Source of the DNA: Bacteroidota bacterium
GTDB lineage: Bacteria > Bacteroidota > Ignavibacteria > Kryptoniales > JAKASW01
DNA: 64,000 bases
Reading direction: 5' to 3'
NCBI GenBank assembly: GCA_023480735.1
Contig: JAMCXB010000027.1
Coordinates: 62,001-126,000 of the forward strand
The notes beneath the pieces were generated by a model, which was not told the origin of the DNA, did not search any database, and was given only the letters and a program-made list of their open reading frames with translations. Shown here piece by piece: positions 18,588-27,955 of the stretch. A program made the position numbers and the translations under genes. Within the stretch, counting starts at the first letter, position 1. Each line of letters begins with the position of its first letter.

Positions 18588-20333
18588 ATGAATCACTTAC
18601 GACGACTGGGCCCGTATCTCAAGAAGTACAAGAGAGCTCTCTTTATTGGACTGCTCTCCGTTGCGCTTTCGAATTTGTTTGCGATGTTCATTCCATTGAT
18701 TATCGGAAGCTCCATCAATCAGCTGAAGCAATCCGTATCGTCCTGGAAGCTCCTTGAAGACGCGGCGCTCGTTTTGAGCACGACTTTTCTCAGCGGGTTT
18801 TTCAGCTTCATGACCCGGCAGACCATCATTGTTACCTCGCGTCGAATCGAGTATGACCTGCGAAACAACTTCTATTCCCACATTCAAAGGTTGTCGCATT
18901 CATTCTTCCTGAACACCCCGACCGGCGATTTGATGGCACACGCAACGAACGATATCTCGGCGGTGAGAAACGTGCTCGGACCGGGCATCATGTACAGTCT
19001 CGATACCGTTACCGGCTTCATAATGATTGTAGCTATAATGTTCTCGATTGACGTTCGACTCACCCTTTATTCCCTTATTCCGCTCCCGTTCGTCTCTGCC
19101 GGCGTCTATTATATCGGGAGAATGGTTAACCGGTATTTTGAAGGGGTGCAGGAGCAGTACAGTGTCCTGACCGCCCGTGCGCAGGAGAGCATTGCGGGAA
19201 TCAGGGTAGTCCGCTCCTACGTTCGGGAAGATCATGAGATCAGCCAATTCAGGGAGATGAGCCAGGATTATCTCAGCAGGAACCTGAAGCTTGCACAAAT
19301 TCAGTCGGTGCTCTGGCCGCTGATGGGAATACTGACGGGCGGTGCCACCGTAATTGTCTTATGGCGGGGCGGTTTCGACGTGATAAAGAACTCGATCTCA
19401 CTGGGAACGATGGTGTCGTTCCTGATTTACCTCGGTATGCTTACATGGCCACTGATAGCCTTCGGCTGGGTTGTGAATATCTTTCAGCGCGGAGCGGCGT
19501 CGATGGGAAGGCTCAACAAAATATTCGATACGCTTCCGGAGATAAAGGACGACGATGAGACTGATCAAACGATACGTGAACTAGAGGGAAGAATTTCTTT
19601 CCGCAACGTCTCCTTCAAATTTCCATCCAAAGAAGAATACGCACTCCGGAACATTAACCTGGAAGTAGATAGAGGAATGACGCTGGCAATAGTCGGAAGA
19701 ACAGGCACGGGTAAATCTACCATCGTCAATCTAATTCCGCGGCTTTTTGACTGCACCTCCGGTGAAATCCTGATTGACGGTCATCCAATAAAGGATATTC
19801 CTATCGATGTTCTCAGGCGAAGCATCGGCTATGTTCAGCAAGAGACCTTCCTTTTCTCGGACACTATTTCGAACAACATCGCCTATGGTGTAGAAATTGC
19901 CAAACCGGAGGAAATCGAATGGGCTGCAAGCATATCGCAGATCAGAAAGGATGTTGAATCGTTCCCGCGCGGTTTCGACACAATGGTCGGCGAACGAGGT
20001 ATAACTCTTTCCGGTGGACAGAAGCAGAGGGTAGGAATTGCAAGGGCAATCATAAGAAAGCCGAATATACTTATTCTCGATGAAGCCCTCTCCGCGGTCG
20101 ACACGTATACCGAAGAGGAAATCCTCCAGGGGCTGAAAGCAGTCATGAAAGAACGCACTAGCATAATAATAAGCCACCGAATTTCCACGGTCAAAAATGC
20201 TGACTCAATAGTCGTTCTTGATGACGGTGCAATAACGGAAGTCGGAACTCACGACGAGCTTGTTCTCAAAGGCGGAATATATGCCGACCTTTACAACAGG
20301 CAACTTCTCGAAGAAGAACTGCAGAGGATGTAA
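18588..20333 (+). CDS. ABC exporter half-transporter, canonical signature half
   Basis: A 581-residue membrane-ATPase fusion of the MsbA/BmrC type. The N-terminal 310 residues hold six predicted transmembrane helices. The ATPase has Walker A GRTGTGKST at 370-378, signature LSGGQKQR near 474 and Walker B ILILDEALSAVD with the catalytic glutamate present. The LSAVD form resembles one half of heterodimeric exporters. The probable partner is the second ABC gene at 21347, separated by one dehydrogenase gene. The exported substrate is unknown. Confidence 0.92.
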   Translation: MNHLRRLGPYLKKYKRALFIGLLSVALSNLFAMFIPLIIGSSINQLKQSVSSWKLLEDAALVLSTTFLSGFFSFMTRQTIIVTSRRIEYDLRNNFYSHIQRLSHSFFLNTPTGDLMAHATNDISAVRNVLGPGIMYSLDTVTGFIMIVAIMFSIDVRLTLYSLIPLPFVSAGVYYIGRMVNRYFEGVQEQYSVLTARAQESIAGIRVVRSYVREDHEISQFREMSQDYLSRNLKLAQIQSVLWPLMGILTGGATVIVLWRGGFDVIKNSISLGTMVSFLIYLGMLTWPLIAFGWVVNIFQRGAASMGRLNKIFDTLPEIKDDDETDQTIRELEGRISFRNVSFKFPSKEEYALRNINLEVDRGMTLAIVGRTGTGKSTIVNLIPRLFDCTSGEILIDGHPIKDIPIDVLRRSIGYVQQETFLFSDTISNNIAYGVEIAKPEEIEWAASISQIRKDVESFPRGFDTMVGERGITLSGGQKQRVGIARAIIRKPNILILDEALSAVDTYTEEEILQGLKAVMKERTSIIISHRISTVKNADSIVVLDDGAITEVGTHDELVLKGGIYADLYNRQLLEEELQRM

Positions 20334-20340
20334 TCTCCGT

Positions 20341-21345
20341 ATGCTGAAGATAAACTTTTACGAAGTTACGAATGCCGACAGGAGATTTATCAACAAGAAT
20401 CTCAGGGGACATTTCAAGCTCAGTTTTTTTTCAGAGCCCCTGACTGATGAGAATTTGAAAACAGCCAATGACGCGGATATAGTATCGGTGTTCATCTATT
20501 CTGTGCTGGACAGGTCAAACCTGTCTAAACTTAAAAGGCTGAAATGCATCGCCACCCGCAGCACGGGATTCAACCACATCGATTTGAAATTTGCATCCGG
20601 CAGGAAGATAACGGTTTGTAACGTCCCGTTTTACGGTGAGAACACTGTCGCAGAACATACTTTCGGATTGATTCTGGCCCTGTCGAGGAATATACATAAG
20701 GCATACGTACGGACAGTGAGAAACAATTTCTCGCCCGACGGCCTGGAAGGCTGGGATATAAAAGGAAAGACCCTCGGCGTGATCGGTGCGGGATCCATAG
20801 GCTCTCACGTCATAAAGATCGCAAAAGGGTTCGGCATGAATGTTCTGGCGTTCGACATGCATGAGAATCATTTCCTTGCCGAAGTACTGGGGTTCAATTA
20901 TGTCCCCCTTGATAACCTGCTGAAGAATTCCGACATCATCACGCTACATTGTCCGTATAATAAGGCAACGCATCATCTCATAAACATGGGTAATGTAAAC
21001 CGCATAAAACGGGGTACCTTGTTCATCAATACGGCGCGGGCTACTATAATCGAACCGGCCGCGCTCCATTATGCGCTTGAAGCGGGCATCTTTGGAGGGG
21101 CAGGCCTTGACGTCTTTGAAGGGGAAGACCTGGTAAAAGAAGAGAACCAGATGCTCACGAGGAACGTATCGATCGAGCACCTGAAGGCGGTATTGGAAAA
21201 GAATATTCTGATGAACAAAGAGAACGTAATAATTACCCCGCACATTGCCTTTGACAGCGTGGAGGCAGTGGAGAGAATTTTGACGACCACCGTCGACAAC
21301 ATCATCGCCTATTCAAAGAAGGCACCGACCAACATCGTGAACTAA
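20341..21345 (+). CDS. D-2-hydroxyacid dehydrogenase, D-lactate dehydrogenase-like
   Basis: A 334-residue NAD-dependent D-2-hydroxyacid dehydrogenase. The Rossmann motif GVIGAGSIGS is near residue 147. The catalytic arginine lies in INTARA, and the catalytic histidine in ITPHIAFDS near the C-terminus. DVFEGED is typical of D-lactate-type members. ATG 20341 is seven bases after the ABC stop; a longer frame beginning inside the ABC gene was rejected. The gene lies between two ABC halves and ends one base before the second. A pyruvate/D-lactate role is inferred, not shown. Confidence 0.88.
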   Translation: MLKINFYEVTNADRRFINKNLRGHFKLSFFSEPLTDENLKTANDADIVSVFIYSVLDRSNLSKLKRLKCIATRSTGFNHIDLKFASGRKITVCNVPFYGENTVAEHTFGLILALSRNIHKAYVRTVRNNFSPDGLEGWDIKGKTLGVIGAGSIGSHVIKIAKGFGMNVLAFDMHENHFLAEVLGFNYVPLDNLLKNSDIITLHCPYNKATHHLINMGNVNRIKRGTLFINTARATIIEPAALHYALEAGIFGGAGLDVFEGEDLVKEENQMLTRNVSIEHLKAVLEKNILMNKENVIITPHIAFDSVEAVERILTTTVDNIIAYSKKAPTNIVN

Positions 21346-21346
21346 G

Positions 21347-23185
21347 ATGGCAGTAGAGATACACGAAGAAGAAATATTGGGTAAGGCATACGATGCGAGG
21401 CTGATGCGCAGACTCTTGCATTACCTCAAACCGTATTGGCTCCAGGTCATATTTGCCGTACTGATCACTATCGTTTATGCGGGCATGGGACCGCTGCGGC
21501 CCTATCTTACGAAGATTGCGATCGACAGCTACATAGAAAAAGGAAATACAGCAGGTCTCTTTAACATCATCCTGATACTTTTCGCCGTAATAACCGTGCA
21601 GGCGTTTCTTAGATACGGATCAAGTTACCTGACGCAGTGGATCGGGCAGAAAACGATATTCGACGTTCGCATGCAGATATTTGGCCACTTGCAGAAACTT
21701 GGAGTGAAATATTTCGACAAAAACCCGGTGGGCAGACTGGTTACGAGAGTCACGAATGACGTGGAAGCTCTGAACGACCTGTTTTCTTCTGGCATAGTGA
21801 TGGCCTTCGGCGACATCTTCACGATCGTGTGGATACTTTCGTTTATGTTCAGCCTCAGCGTCAAGCTGGCCCTGGTGACTCTTACGGTTCTGCCGATACT
21901 CGTATACATCACTCTGCTCTTCAGGAAAAGGGTTCGCTCATCCTACCGGCAGATTCGTGTGTTGATAGCCCGCATCAACGCATTCCTACAGGAACACATT
22001 TCCGGTGTGATAGTAGACCAGATATACAATCGCGAGAGAAGGGCATTCCGGAATTTCGATGAAGTCAATGGAAAACTTCAGGATGCGAACATTAAGTCGG
22101 TTTTTTATTATGCCCTCTTCTATCCGGCGGTCGAGCTGACAAGCGCCATTGCAGTCGGTCTGATTATCTGGTTTGGCGGAAGTCACCTGGTTCCTGAGGA
22201 ATTCGTGCGTCTCCACGGAGGCATATCGCTCGGAATACTGATCGCCTTCCTGCAATACACCGAACAGTTTTTCACACCGATAAGAGACCTCTCTGAAAAG
22301 TATAATATTCTTCAGACGGCTATGGCCTCGTCCGAAAGGATATTCAGGGTCATTGATGATAAGACGATTGTGCCGGACGTAAAAGATCCGATAGACGCCC
22401 CGGAGGTGAAGGGAAAGATCGAGTTCAAGAATGTGTGGTTTGCTTATGACGATGAGAACTATGTTCTAAGGGACGTGTCATTCACGGGTAATCCAGGCGA
22501 GACGATAGCTATAGTCGGCGCAACCGGCGCTGGCAAGACTTCCATTGTGAATCTATTGATGAGATTCTATGACGTGAATAAAGGCGGAGTCTTCATAGAC
22601 GGTGTCAATGTTAAAGACCTCTCGAGTGCTCAGCTGAGGAAGAACATAGCGATCGTAATGCAGGATGTCTTCCTCTTCTCGGGGAGCGTTCACTACAATA
22701 TCTCTCTGGGAAACGAAGATGTGCCTCTCGAAAAAGTGTGGGAAGCCGCAGGGCTGGTCGGAGCAGACGATTTTATCGACCGCCTGCCTAACCTGTACAA
22801 CGAGGATGTTAAGGAACGCGGTGCTGCGCTCTCTGTCGGCCAAAAGCAGCTGATATCTTTTGCGCGCGCGCTGGCACACAATCCGAAGATTCTTATACTT
22901 GACGAGGCCACTGCCAATATAGACACTGAGACCGAGGAGCTCATCCAGAAAGCAACATTGAATTTGCTTAGAGGACGGACAAGCATAGTGATAGCTCACA
23001 GGCTATCTACGATACAGCACGCGTCCAAGATCATAGTATTACACAAAGGTGAAATTCGGGAGCAGGGAACGCACCAGGAGCTTGTGGCTCTGGGCGGAAT
23101 CTATTACAGGCTTTATCAACTTCAATACAAGGATCAGGAGCGTCTGGCAAAGAAACGCCAGCGCGCCGAAACACTGGGTGATTAA
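21347..23185 (+). CDS. ABC exporter half-transporter with divergent LSVGQ signature
   Basis: A 612-residue BmrD/YheH-like half: six predicted membrane helices, then an ATPase with Walker A GATGAGKTS near 391, signature LSVGQ at 495-499 instead of LSGGQ, and Walker B ILILDEATANID with the glutamate kept. A divergent signature in one half is a known trait of heterodimeric ABC exporters with one weak ATP site. This supports pairing with the half at 18588. Confidence 0.92.
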   Translation: MAVEIHEEEILGKAYDARLMRRLLHYLKPYWLQVIFAVLITIVYAGMGPLRPYLTKIAIDSYIEKGNTAGLFNIILILFAVITVQAFLRYGSSYLTQWIGQKTIFDVRMQIFGHLQKLGVKYFDKNPVGRLVTRVTNDVEALNDLFSSGIVMAFGDIFTIVWILSFMFSLSVKLALVTLTVLPILVYITLLFRKRVRSSYRQIRVLIARINAFLQEHISGVIVDQIYNRERRAFRNFDEVNGKLQDANIKSVFYYALFYPAVELTSAIAVGLIIWFGGSHLVPEEFVRLHGGISLGILIAFLQYTEQFFTPIRDLSEKYNILQTAMASSERIFRVIDDKTIVPDVKDPIDAPEVKGKIEFKNVWFAYDDENYVLRDVSFTGNPGETIAIVGATGAGKTSIVNLLMRFYDVNKGGVFIDGVNVKDLSSAQLRKNIAIVMQDVFLFSGSVHYNISLGNEDVPLEKVWEAAGLVGADDFIDRLPNLYNEDVKERGAALSVGQKQLISFARALAHNPKILILDEATANIDTETEELIQKATLNLLRGRTSIVIAHRLSTIQHASKIIVLHKGEIREQGTHQELVALGGIYYRLYQLQYKDQERLAKKRQRAETLGD

Positions 23186-23289
23186 ACCACAGCCGCGGTC
23201 ATTGCGGCACGTTGTCTCTGCCGTGCTGGACGATCCCATGCCGGCAGCAAAAAACTGATTACCGCGCTAACAAAATTAACGGAGGTATC

Positions 23290-24303
23290 ATGTCAGACAA
23301 GATCCAGCTCATGACGCTTGGGCATCACATCCATGAAGGGGAACGCGCGCATCCCGAGGCGACCGGGGATTTCAGCGGACTGCTGAGCGACCTGGCGATC
23401 GCCGTGAAGCTTATTTGGAGAGAAGTAAGCAAGGCAGGACTGATAGACATACTGGGGACAACTCACAAACAGAATTCCAGCGGCGACAAGGTCAGGAAGC
23501 TCGATGAATTCGCCGATGAGACAATTTACAAGGCGATGCAGCACGGCGGCCATCTCTGCGCGATGGCATCCGAAGAGAACGAAGGGTTGCTGGAAATCCC
23601 CTCGAAATATCCGGTCGGCAAATACGCACTTGTCTACGACCCTCTTGACGGTTCGTCCAACATAGACGCAAACGTATCCATCGGAAGCATATTCGGGATC
23701 TACCGGCGTGTTGCTCCATCGGGGACGGGATCTCTCGAAGATTGCCTGCAGCCAGGATACAAACAGGTTGCTGCCGCTTACACCATATATGGATCGAGCA
23801 CGATATTCGTATATTGCACCGGCAATGGGGTCCATGGTTTTACACTCGACCCGTCCGTCGGAGAGTTCCTGCTTTCCCATGAAAATATGCTCACACCCAG
23901 CCAGGGAAGGATATACAGCGTGAACGAGGGGAATTCCTCTAAATGGGGAGAAGGGATGAGGAACTATCTCGAGTTTCTGAAGAGTGACGACGAGCCGAAC
24001 GGGCGCCCGTATAGTTCCCGCTACATTGGATCGCTGGTAGCCGACTTCCATCGTAATCTCCTTTACGGCGGAATCTTCATGTACCCTTCCGACAGTCTGC
24101 ATCCTGAGGGCAAGCTCCGACTTTTGTATGAAGCGTCTCCTCTCGCGTTTATTATTGAGCACGCCGGCGGCAGAGCCAGCGACGGCTCGCGCAGAATTCT
24201 CGATATCGTGCCTACTTCGCTGCACCAGAAGACACCACTGTTCATCGGATCCGAGAAAGACGTCAGAACGGCGGAGGAGTTCCTGCAAAAAGGAGGTGAC
24301 TGA
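23290..24303 (+). CDS. fbp: Fructose-1,6-bisphosphatase, class I
   Basis: A 337-residue class I FBPase, the irreversible gluconeogenic step from fructose-1,6-bisphosphate to fructose-6-phosphate. The metal-site signature DPLDGSSNIDANVSIG starts near residue 117, and the AMP/substrate regions are present (YGSSTIFVY, SRYIGSLVADFHRNLLYGG). ATG 23290 is chosen because GGAGG stands just before it; the longer upstream frame lacks a ribosome site. It fits a cell that can grow on lactate through lutABC and gluconeogenesis. Confidence 0.97.
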   Translation: MSDKIQLMTLGHHIHEGERAHPEATGDFSGLLSDLAIAVKLIWREVSKAGLIDILGTTHKQNSSGDKVRKLDEFADETIYKAMQHGGHLCAMASEENEGLLEIPSKYPVGKYALVYDPLDGSSNIDANVSIGSIFGIYRRVAPSGTGSLEDCLQPGYKQVAAAYTIYGSSTIFVYCTGNGVHGFTLDPSVGEFLLSHENMLTPSQGRIYSVNEGNSSKWGEGMRNYLEFLKSDDEPNGRPYSSRYIGSLVADFHRNLLYGGIFMYPSDSLHPEGKLRLLYEASPLAFIIEHAGGRASDGSRRILDIVPTSLHQKTPLFIGSEKDVRTAEEFLQKGGD

Positions 24304-24528
24304 GACCATCTCCATCGTCACACTTCGTCAGAAAACTTGCTTCTACTCGGCTGCCTCGATGCAGAGCCAACAACGTGCACCGGATATACATTAGAAGGCT
24401 TAATTGATTGTCGCAGTTGGTCCAGGCGGCACATTTTTCAGTTCCATACCCATTCTGTCTGCCGTTCGACGGTTTTTCATCCAGATTCAATTCGCTATAT
24501 TGCACTTCAACGAAATGAAAGGACCACC

Positions 24529-26220
24529 ATGCGACCATTGGCTAAAGGTTTATTAATACTAATTATTTCTGCCGGCACATCCTTTTCACAAATTTCCGTC
24601 CTGAAGCCGGCGTTCGGCACTCACGGAATGGTGTCGACTTCAGATTCCATCGCAACCGCTGTCGGGGTGCAAATCCTGAAAGAAGGCGGCAATGCCGTCG
24701 ACGCGGCTGTAGCGGTCGGTTTCACACTTGCCGTGACGTATCCTCAGGCTGGGAACCTCGGCGGCGGCGGGTACTACATAATTCATCTCAAAGATGGAAA
24801 GAACTATGCGATCGACGCGCGCGAAACCGCGCCAGCTGCCGCCAGCCGCAATATGTATCTCGACGCTGCAGGAAACGTCATCCCAGGAAAGAGTCTCATC
24901 GGAGGGCTTTCAGTCGGCGTACCGGGAAATGTTGACGGCCTCCTGACGGCAGAAAAGAGATTTGGAAAACTCCCGATCGAGAAAGTGATGGAGCCAGCAA
25001 TTGAGCTTGCACAAAAGGGTTTCATCGTAGATGGCCGGCTTCAGGAAGTCTTTCATCATGCCGAGAAAGAGCTGAAGAGGTTTCATTCCACAATGAAGTA
25101 CTTCTCCAGGAACGGCGAGATCTACAGACAAGGGGAGAGGCTGGTACAGAAGGATTTGGCGAACGTACTCCTCAAAATCGAGAAGGGAGGGAGAGACGGT
25201 TTTTACAAAGGAGAAATCGCGGAGATGATCGCCAAGGAAGATCAAGCTACTGGCGGAGTGATCACTGTAAAGGACGTTGAGGGCTATCATGCCGTAGTAA
25301 AAGAGCCGCTCATGGTGACGTATCATGGTTACGAGGTAATGAGCATGCCCCCCTCGAGTTCCGGCGGAGTTTGCCTGGCAGAGATGCTCAACATACTCGA
25401 GCATTTTGACCTGCGGAAATACGGTTATGGCGCTTCACAGACTCTTCATTATGAAATCGAGGCGATGAGGCACGCTTTTGCTGACCGCGACAAGTACCTC
25501 GGGGATCTCTCATTCGTATCTGTGCCCATGAAGCGACTTCTTTCCAAGGCTTATGCTGATACAATTGCCAGGGAAATTGACCCGTTCAGCGCGACTCCCA
25601 GCATTGATATTTACCCGGAACTTATTCACCCCCCTCACGAAGGAACTCACACAACGCACTACTCGATAATCGACAATGAAGGAAATGCCGTCAGCGTGAC
25701 CACTACCCTGAACAGCTACTTCGGCTCAATGGTCGTAGTAAATGGAGGCGGTTTTTTCCTGAACAATGAAATGGATGACTTCAGCGCGAAGCCGGGAACG
25801 CCGAACCAGTTTGGAGCGATCGGCGCAGAAGCGAACTCGATACAACCTGGGAAAAGGATGCTCAGTTCAATGACGCCTACGATGGTGCTGAAAGACGGAA
25901 AGCCATTTTTGATTCTTGGCTCGCCGGGAGGGACGACAATCATCAATGCGGTCCTGGAAGTAATCCTAAACGTAATCGATTTTCATATGCCGCTTGCCCG
26001 TGCGGAAATGGCACCGAGAATTCATCACCAGTGGGTGCCGGACGTGGTTTACTACGAGCCGGGTGCTCTTGTCTATGACGTAAAGCAGAGCTTGATCTCA
26101 CGCGGATACAGATTGGTCCCCAGAGAGGCGATAGGCGAAGTGCAGACAATTCTGGTGACACCAAGTGGCTATGAGGGCGTTGCCGACCCACGCGGTCCGG
26201 GCGATGCCGAGGGCTACTAA
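24529..26220 (+). CDS. ggt: Gamma-glutamyltransferase, periplasmic
   Basis: A 563-residue Ntn-hydrolase precursor that cleaves gamma-glutamyl bonds such as those of glutathione. ATG 24529 follows a GAAAGGA ribosome site and begins a signal peptide (hydrophobic LLILIISAG, cleavage near SFSQ). The self-processing site is TTHYS, with T375 as the new N-terminal catalytic threonine of the small subunit. The family glycine motif GSPGGTTI is present. The 225-base gap before it holds no gene that I recognise. Confidence 0.96.
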   Translation: MRPLAKGLLILIISAGTSFSQISVLKPAFGTHGMVSTSDSIATAVGVQILKEGGNAVDAAVAVGFTLAVTYPQAGNLGGGGYYIIHLKDGKNYAIDARETAPAAASRNMYLDAAGNVIPGKSLIGGLSVGVPGNVDGLLTAEKRFGKLPIEKVMEPAIELAQKGFIVDGRLQEVFHHAEKELKRFHSTMKYFSRNGEIYRQGERLVQKDLANVLLKIEKGGRDGFYKGEIAEMIAKEDQATGGVITVKDVEGYHAVVKEPLMVTYHGYEVMSMPPSSSGGVCLAEMLNILEHFDLRKYGYGASQTLHYEIEAMRHAFADRDKYLGDLSFVSVPMKRLLSKAYADTIAREIDPFSATPSIDIYPELIHPPHEGTHTTHYSIIDNEGNAVSVTTTLNSYFGSMVVVNGGGFFLNNEMDDFSAKPGTPNQFGAIGAEANSIQPGKRMLSSMTPTMVLKDGKPFLILGSPGGTTIINAVLEVILNVIDFHMPLARAEMAPRIHHQWVPDVVYYEPGALVYDVKQSLISRGYRLVPREAIGEVQTILVTPSGYEGVADPRGPGDAEGY

Positions 26221-26243
26221 TGCCCGATAATCCGTAATTTTCG

Positions 26244-26275
26244 ACAAGTCCATGGCTCTTAGTCTATGGACTTGT
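26244..26275 (+). terminator. Perfect hairpin after ggt
   Basis: A perfect ten-base stem (26244-26253 with 26266-26275) around a 12-base loop, 23 bases after the ggt stop. No strong T-run follows, so its action as a terminator is probable but not certain. Confidence 0.55.
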
Positions 26276-26377
26276 TGAACTTCATAATACCTTCCCACCC
26301 GGCAAAGACCATTGTTGCAGGCTTCTCCTTATTTGTCGGCATACTTTGTACTCCGTACTTTCAGATGACCTGACACT

Positions 26378-26635
26378 GGGTCTGCGACAAAAATGTAATT
26401 GTATGAAACACATAGGAACATAGGGCGCGTAAGAAATGAATTTATGTGTTCTAATGTGCCTATGTGGTTAAACTATTGCTTTTTACAAATTTGTCGCACA
26501 GTAACCCCTCACTTATGGTTTCTCGCCAAGCCGCATACGAGCTCGCAAAGCGAACCGCTCGTCAACATTTCTTTGCGTTCTTGGCGCCTTTGCGAGAGAA
26601 ATAACCCTTTCAGTGAGGCATTACGTCGCACACCC
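26378..26635. mobile_element. MITE-like element B, interrupted by element A
   Basis: The ends are imperfect inverted repeats of 21 bases (18 of 21 matching): left 26378-26398, starting GGGTCTGCGACAAA; right 26483-26500 plus 26633-26635. A perfect 9-base direct repeat CCTGACACT flanks it (26369-26377 and 26636-26644). An inner inverted repeat (26406-26421 with 26454-26469) makes it almost fully palindromic. Without the inserted copy of element A and its duplicated target, the element is 126 bases and cannot code for a transposase. The parent transposon family is not identified. Confidence 0.8.
26501..26624. mobile_element. MITE-like element A, copy 1, inserted in element B
   Basis: A 124-base element with GTAA...TTAC ends. 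The terminal 13 bases match in inverted orientation at 11 positions (GTAACCCCTCACT against GTAATGCCTCACT), and the pairing continues inward. It is flanked by a perfect 8-base duplication, GTCGCACA (26493-26500 and 26625-26632), which lies in the right terminal repeat of element B. It differs from copy 3 at three positions. GTAA ends plus 8-base duplications are known traits of the IS66 family, so it is probably an IS66-mobilised non-autonomous element. Confidence 0.88.
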
Positions 26636-26644
26636 CCTGACACT

Positions 26645-26869
26645 TGCACTTTGGCAGGACGCACTATAAATTAGCTGTCGCATTAGGGTAAATAGGGCTT
26701 CCGTAGTACCACGTCCTTATTCATAGACTTCGGAAAGATTCTCTCCAAGTGATGTGCATGCCGCTCAAGATCCAACTATCAACGTAGCGACGCCAATTCT
26801 TCTTGACTGAATCACCCCTCAATTTTAGAGGGCAACCGAGTTTGCCAATACCCCTGGGATTGAGAACCC
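26645..26869. other. Gene-free stretch before lptG
   Basis: These 225 bases between element B and the end of lptG show no convincing open frame. The only structure seen is a five-base stem (CCCTC/GAGGG) near 26815-26831, which could be part of the 3' end of lptG. The whole gap 26221-26869 contains the ggt hairpin, the nested elements and this remainder. Confidence 0.5.
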
Positions 26870-27955
26870 CTATCGCGCTACCTTGGCCGTGTTATACAGG
26901 GCCGCGGCAAAAAAAACGATGTTTGCGAGCCATGCTGTCAGCAGCGGCTCAACAATTCCATCATAACCGAGAACCTGACTTATCTTGATGACAAGGAGAT
27001 AAATGAATGCAATCAGGATGCTTATCCCGAATTCAAGCGCGAGCCCGCTTCTCTTCTTTCGTGCCGACAGCGGTACGCCAAAGAGGACCACTATTATAGT
27101 TGCGAAAGGAAACGAGACCTTGGAATAGTAGTCTACCTCATAACGGGCCACATCATTGCCGCTTCGCCTCTGCAATTCAATAAAACGTTTGAGTTGATCA
27201 AAATTCATGTCGTTGGGATTGAGTTCTTTCTGCGCCAAGTCCGCAGGCTTAAACGTGATCTCTTTAAGTGTCAAAGACGGGAACACCTCGAAGGTCTGCT
27301 TAGTGCCGTCAAAAGTTCGCTCGATGACATTTTTCAATACCCATACATGCTGCATCGGATAGTACGTCATCATCTGGGCATCGTATCTCTTAACCAGATA
27401 AGTCCGGTTTGTGTCCGCAAAATCCTGCACCGAGATCTTCGTCGCCGTATTCGTTACGTCATCAAAGTAACCTATTGAAACGACACGGTTCCGTCCATCC
27501 AGCATGAAAATGTTGTACTTCCACCACCCCTCCCGATGTTCTTGAAGATAGACCTTCTCAATCCTGAACTTCTCGTGATTAGCCATGGGTACAATCCACT
27601 CGTTGAAATAGATCATGATTCCACAGATGATCGCAGACACCAGGAGAAAGGGGAGAAGCAGTCTGTAGATATTTATACCTGAGGATTTTATGATTATTAT
27701 CTCGTTTTGATTAGACATCCTTCCGGCTGTAAAAAGACAGGCGAGAAGAACCGCAACCGGCGTAATCAGTTTCAATATCTCCGGAGTAAAAACCAGATAG
27801 TATCTCGCTATGAGAAGGAGTCCGACGCCGTGGTCGAGAAAGTCGCTGAGGTGCTCCATGACGTCCACGAGAATGAAGATTGCAGCGAAAACCAGCAGCG
27901 CAAAGAGGATTACGCTTACAAACTGTCTGATTATATAAATATCGAGCTTCTTCAG
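26870..27955 (-). CDS. lptG: LptG-like LPS export permease (YjgP/YjgQ family)
   Basis: The second permease of the LptBFG lipopolysaccharide exporter. Predicted topology is three N-terminal membrane helices, a large periplasmic domain and three C-terminal helices, as in the family. There is no in-frame ATG near the end of lptF. The preferred start is CTG at 27955, overlapping the lptF stop (CTGA) with GAGG eight bases upstream, giving 361 residues beginning with (L/M)KKLDIYIIRQF, the usual LptG start pattern. Alternatives are GTG at 28000 or ATG at 28111. Start uncertain; family call firm. Confidence 0.88.
   Translation of the reverse strand: MKKLDIYIIRQFVSVILFALLVFAAIFILVDVMEHLSDFLDHGVGLLLIARYYLVFTPEILKLITPVAVLLACLFTAGRMSNQNEIIIIKSSGINIYRLLLPFLLVSAIICGIMIYFNEWIVPMANHEKFRIEKVYLQEHREGWWKYNIFMLDGRNRVVSIGYFDDVTNTATKISVQDFADTNRTYLVKRYDAQMMTYYPMQHVWVLKNVIERTFDGTKQTFEVFPSLTLKEITFKPADLAQKELNPNDMNFDQLKRFIELQRRSGNDVARYEVDYYSKVSFPFATIIVVLFGVPLSARKKRSGLALEFGISILIAFIYLLVIKISQVLGYDGIVEPLLTAWLANIVFFAAALYNTAKVAR

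Noticed and set aside
23293-24321. A 342-codon open frame on the minus strand
   Set aside because: It is fully antisense to fbp, which has complete FBPase motifs; it is a codon-usage shadow.
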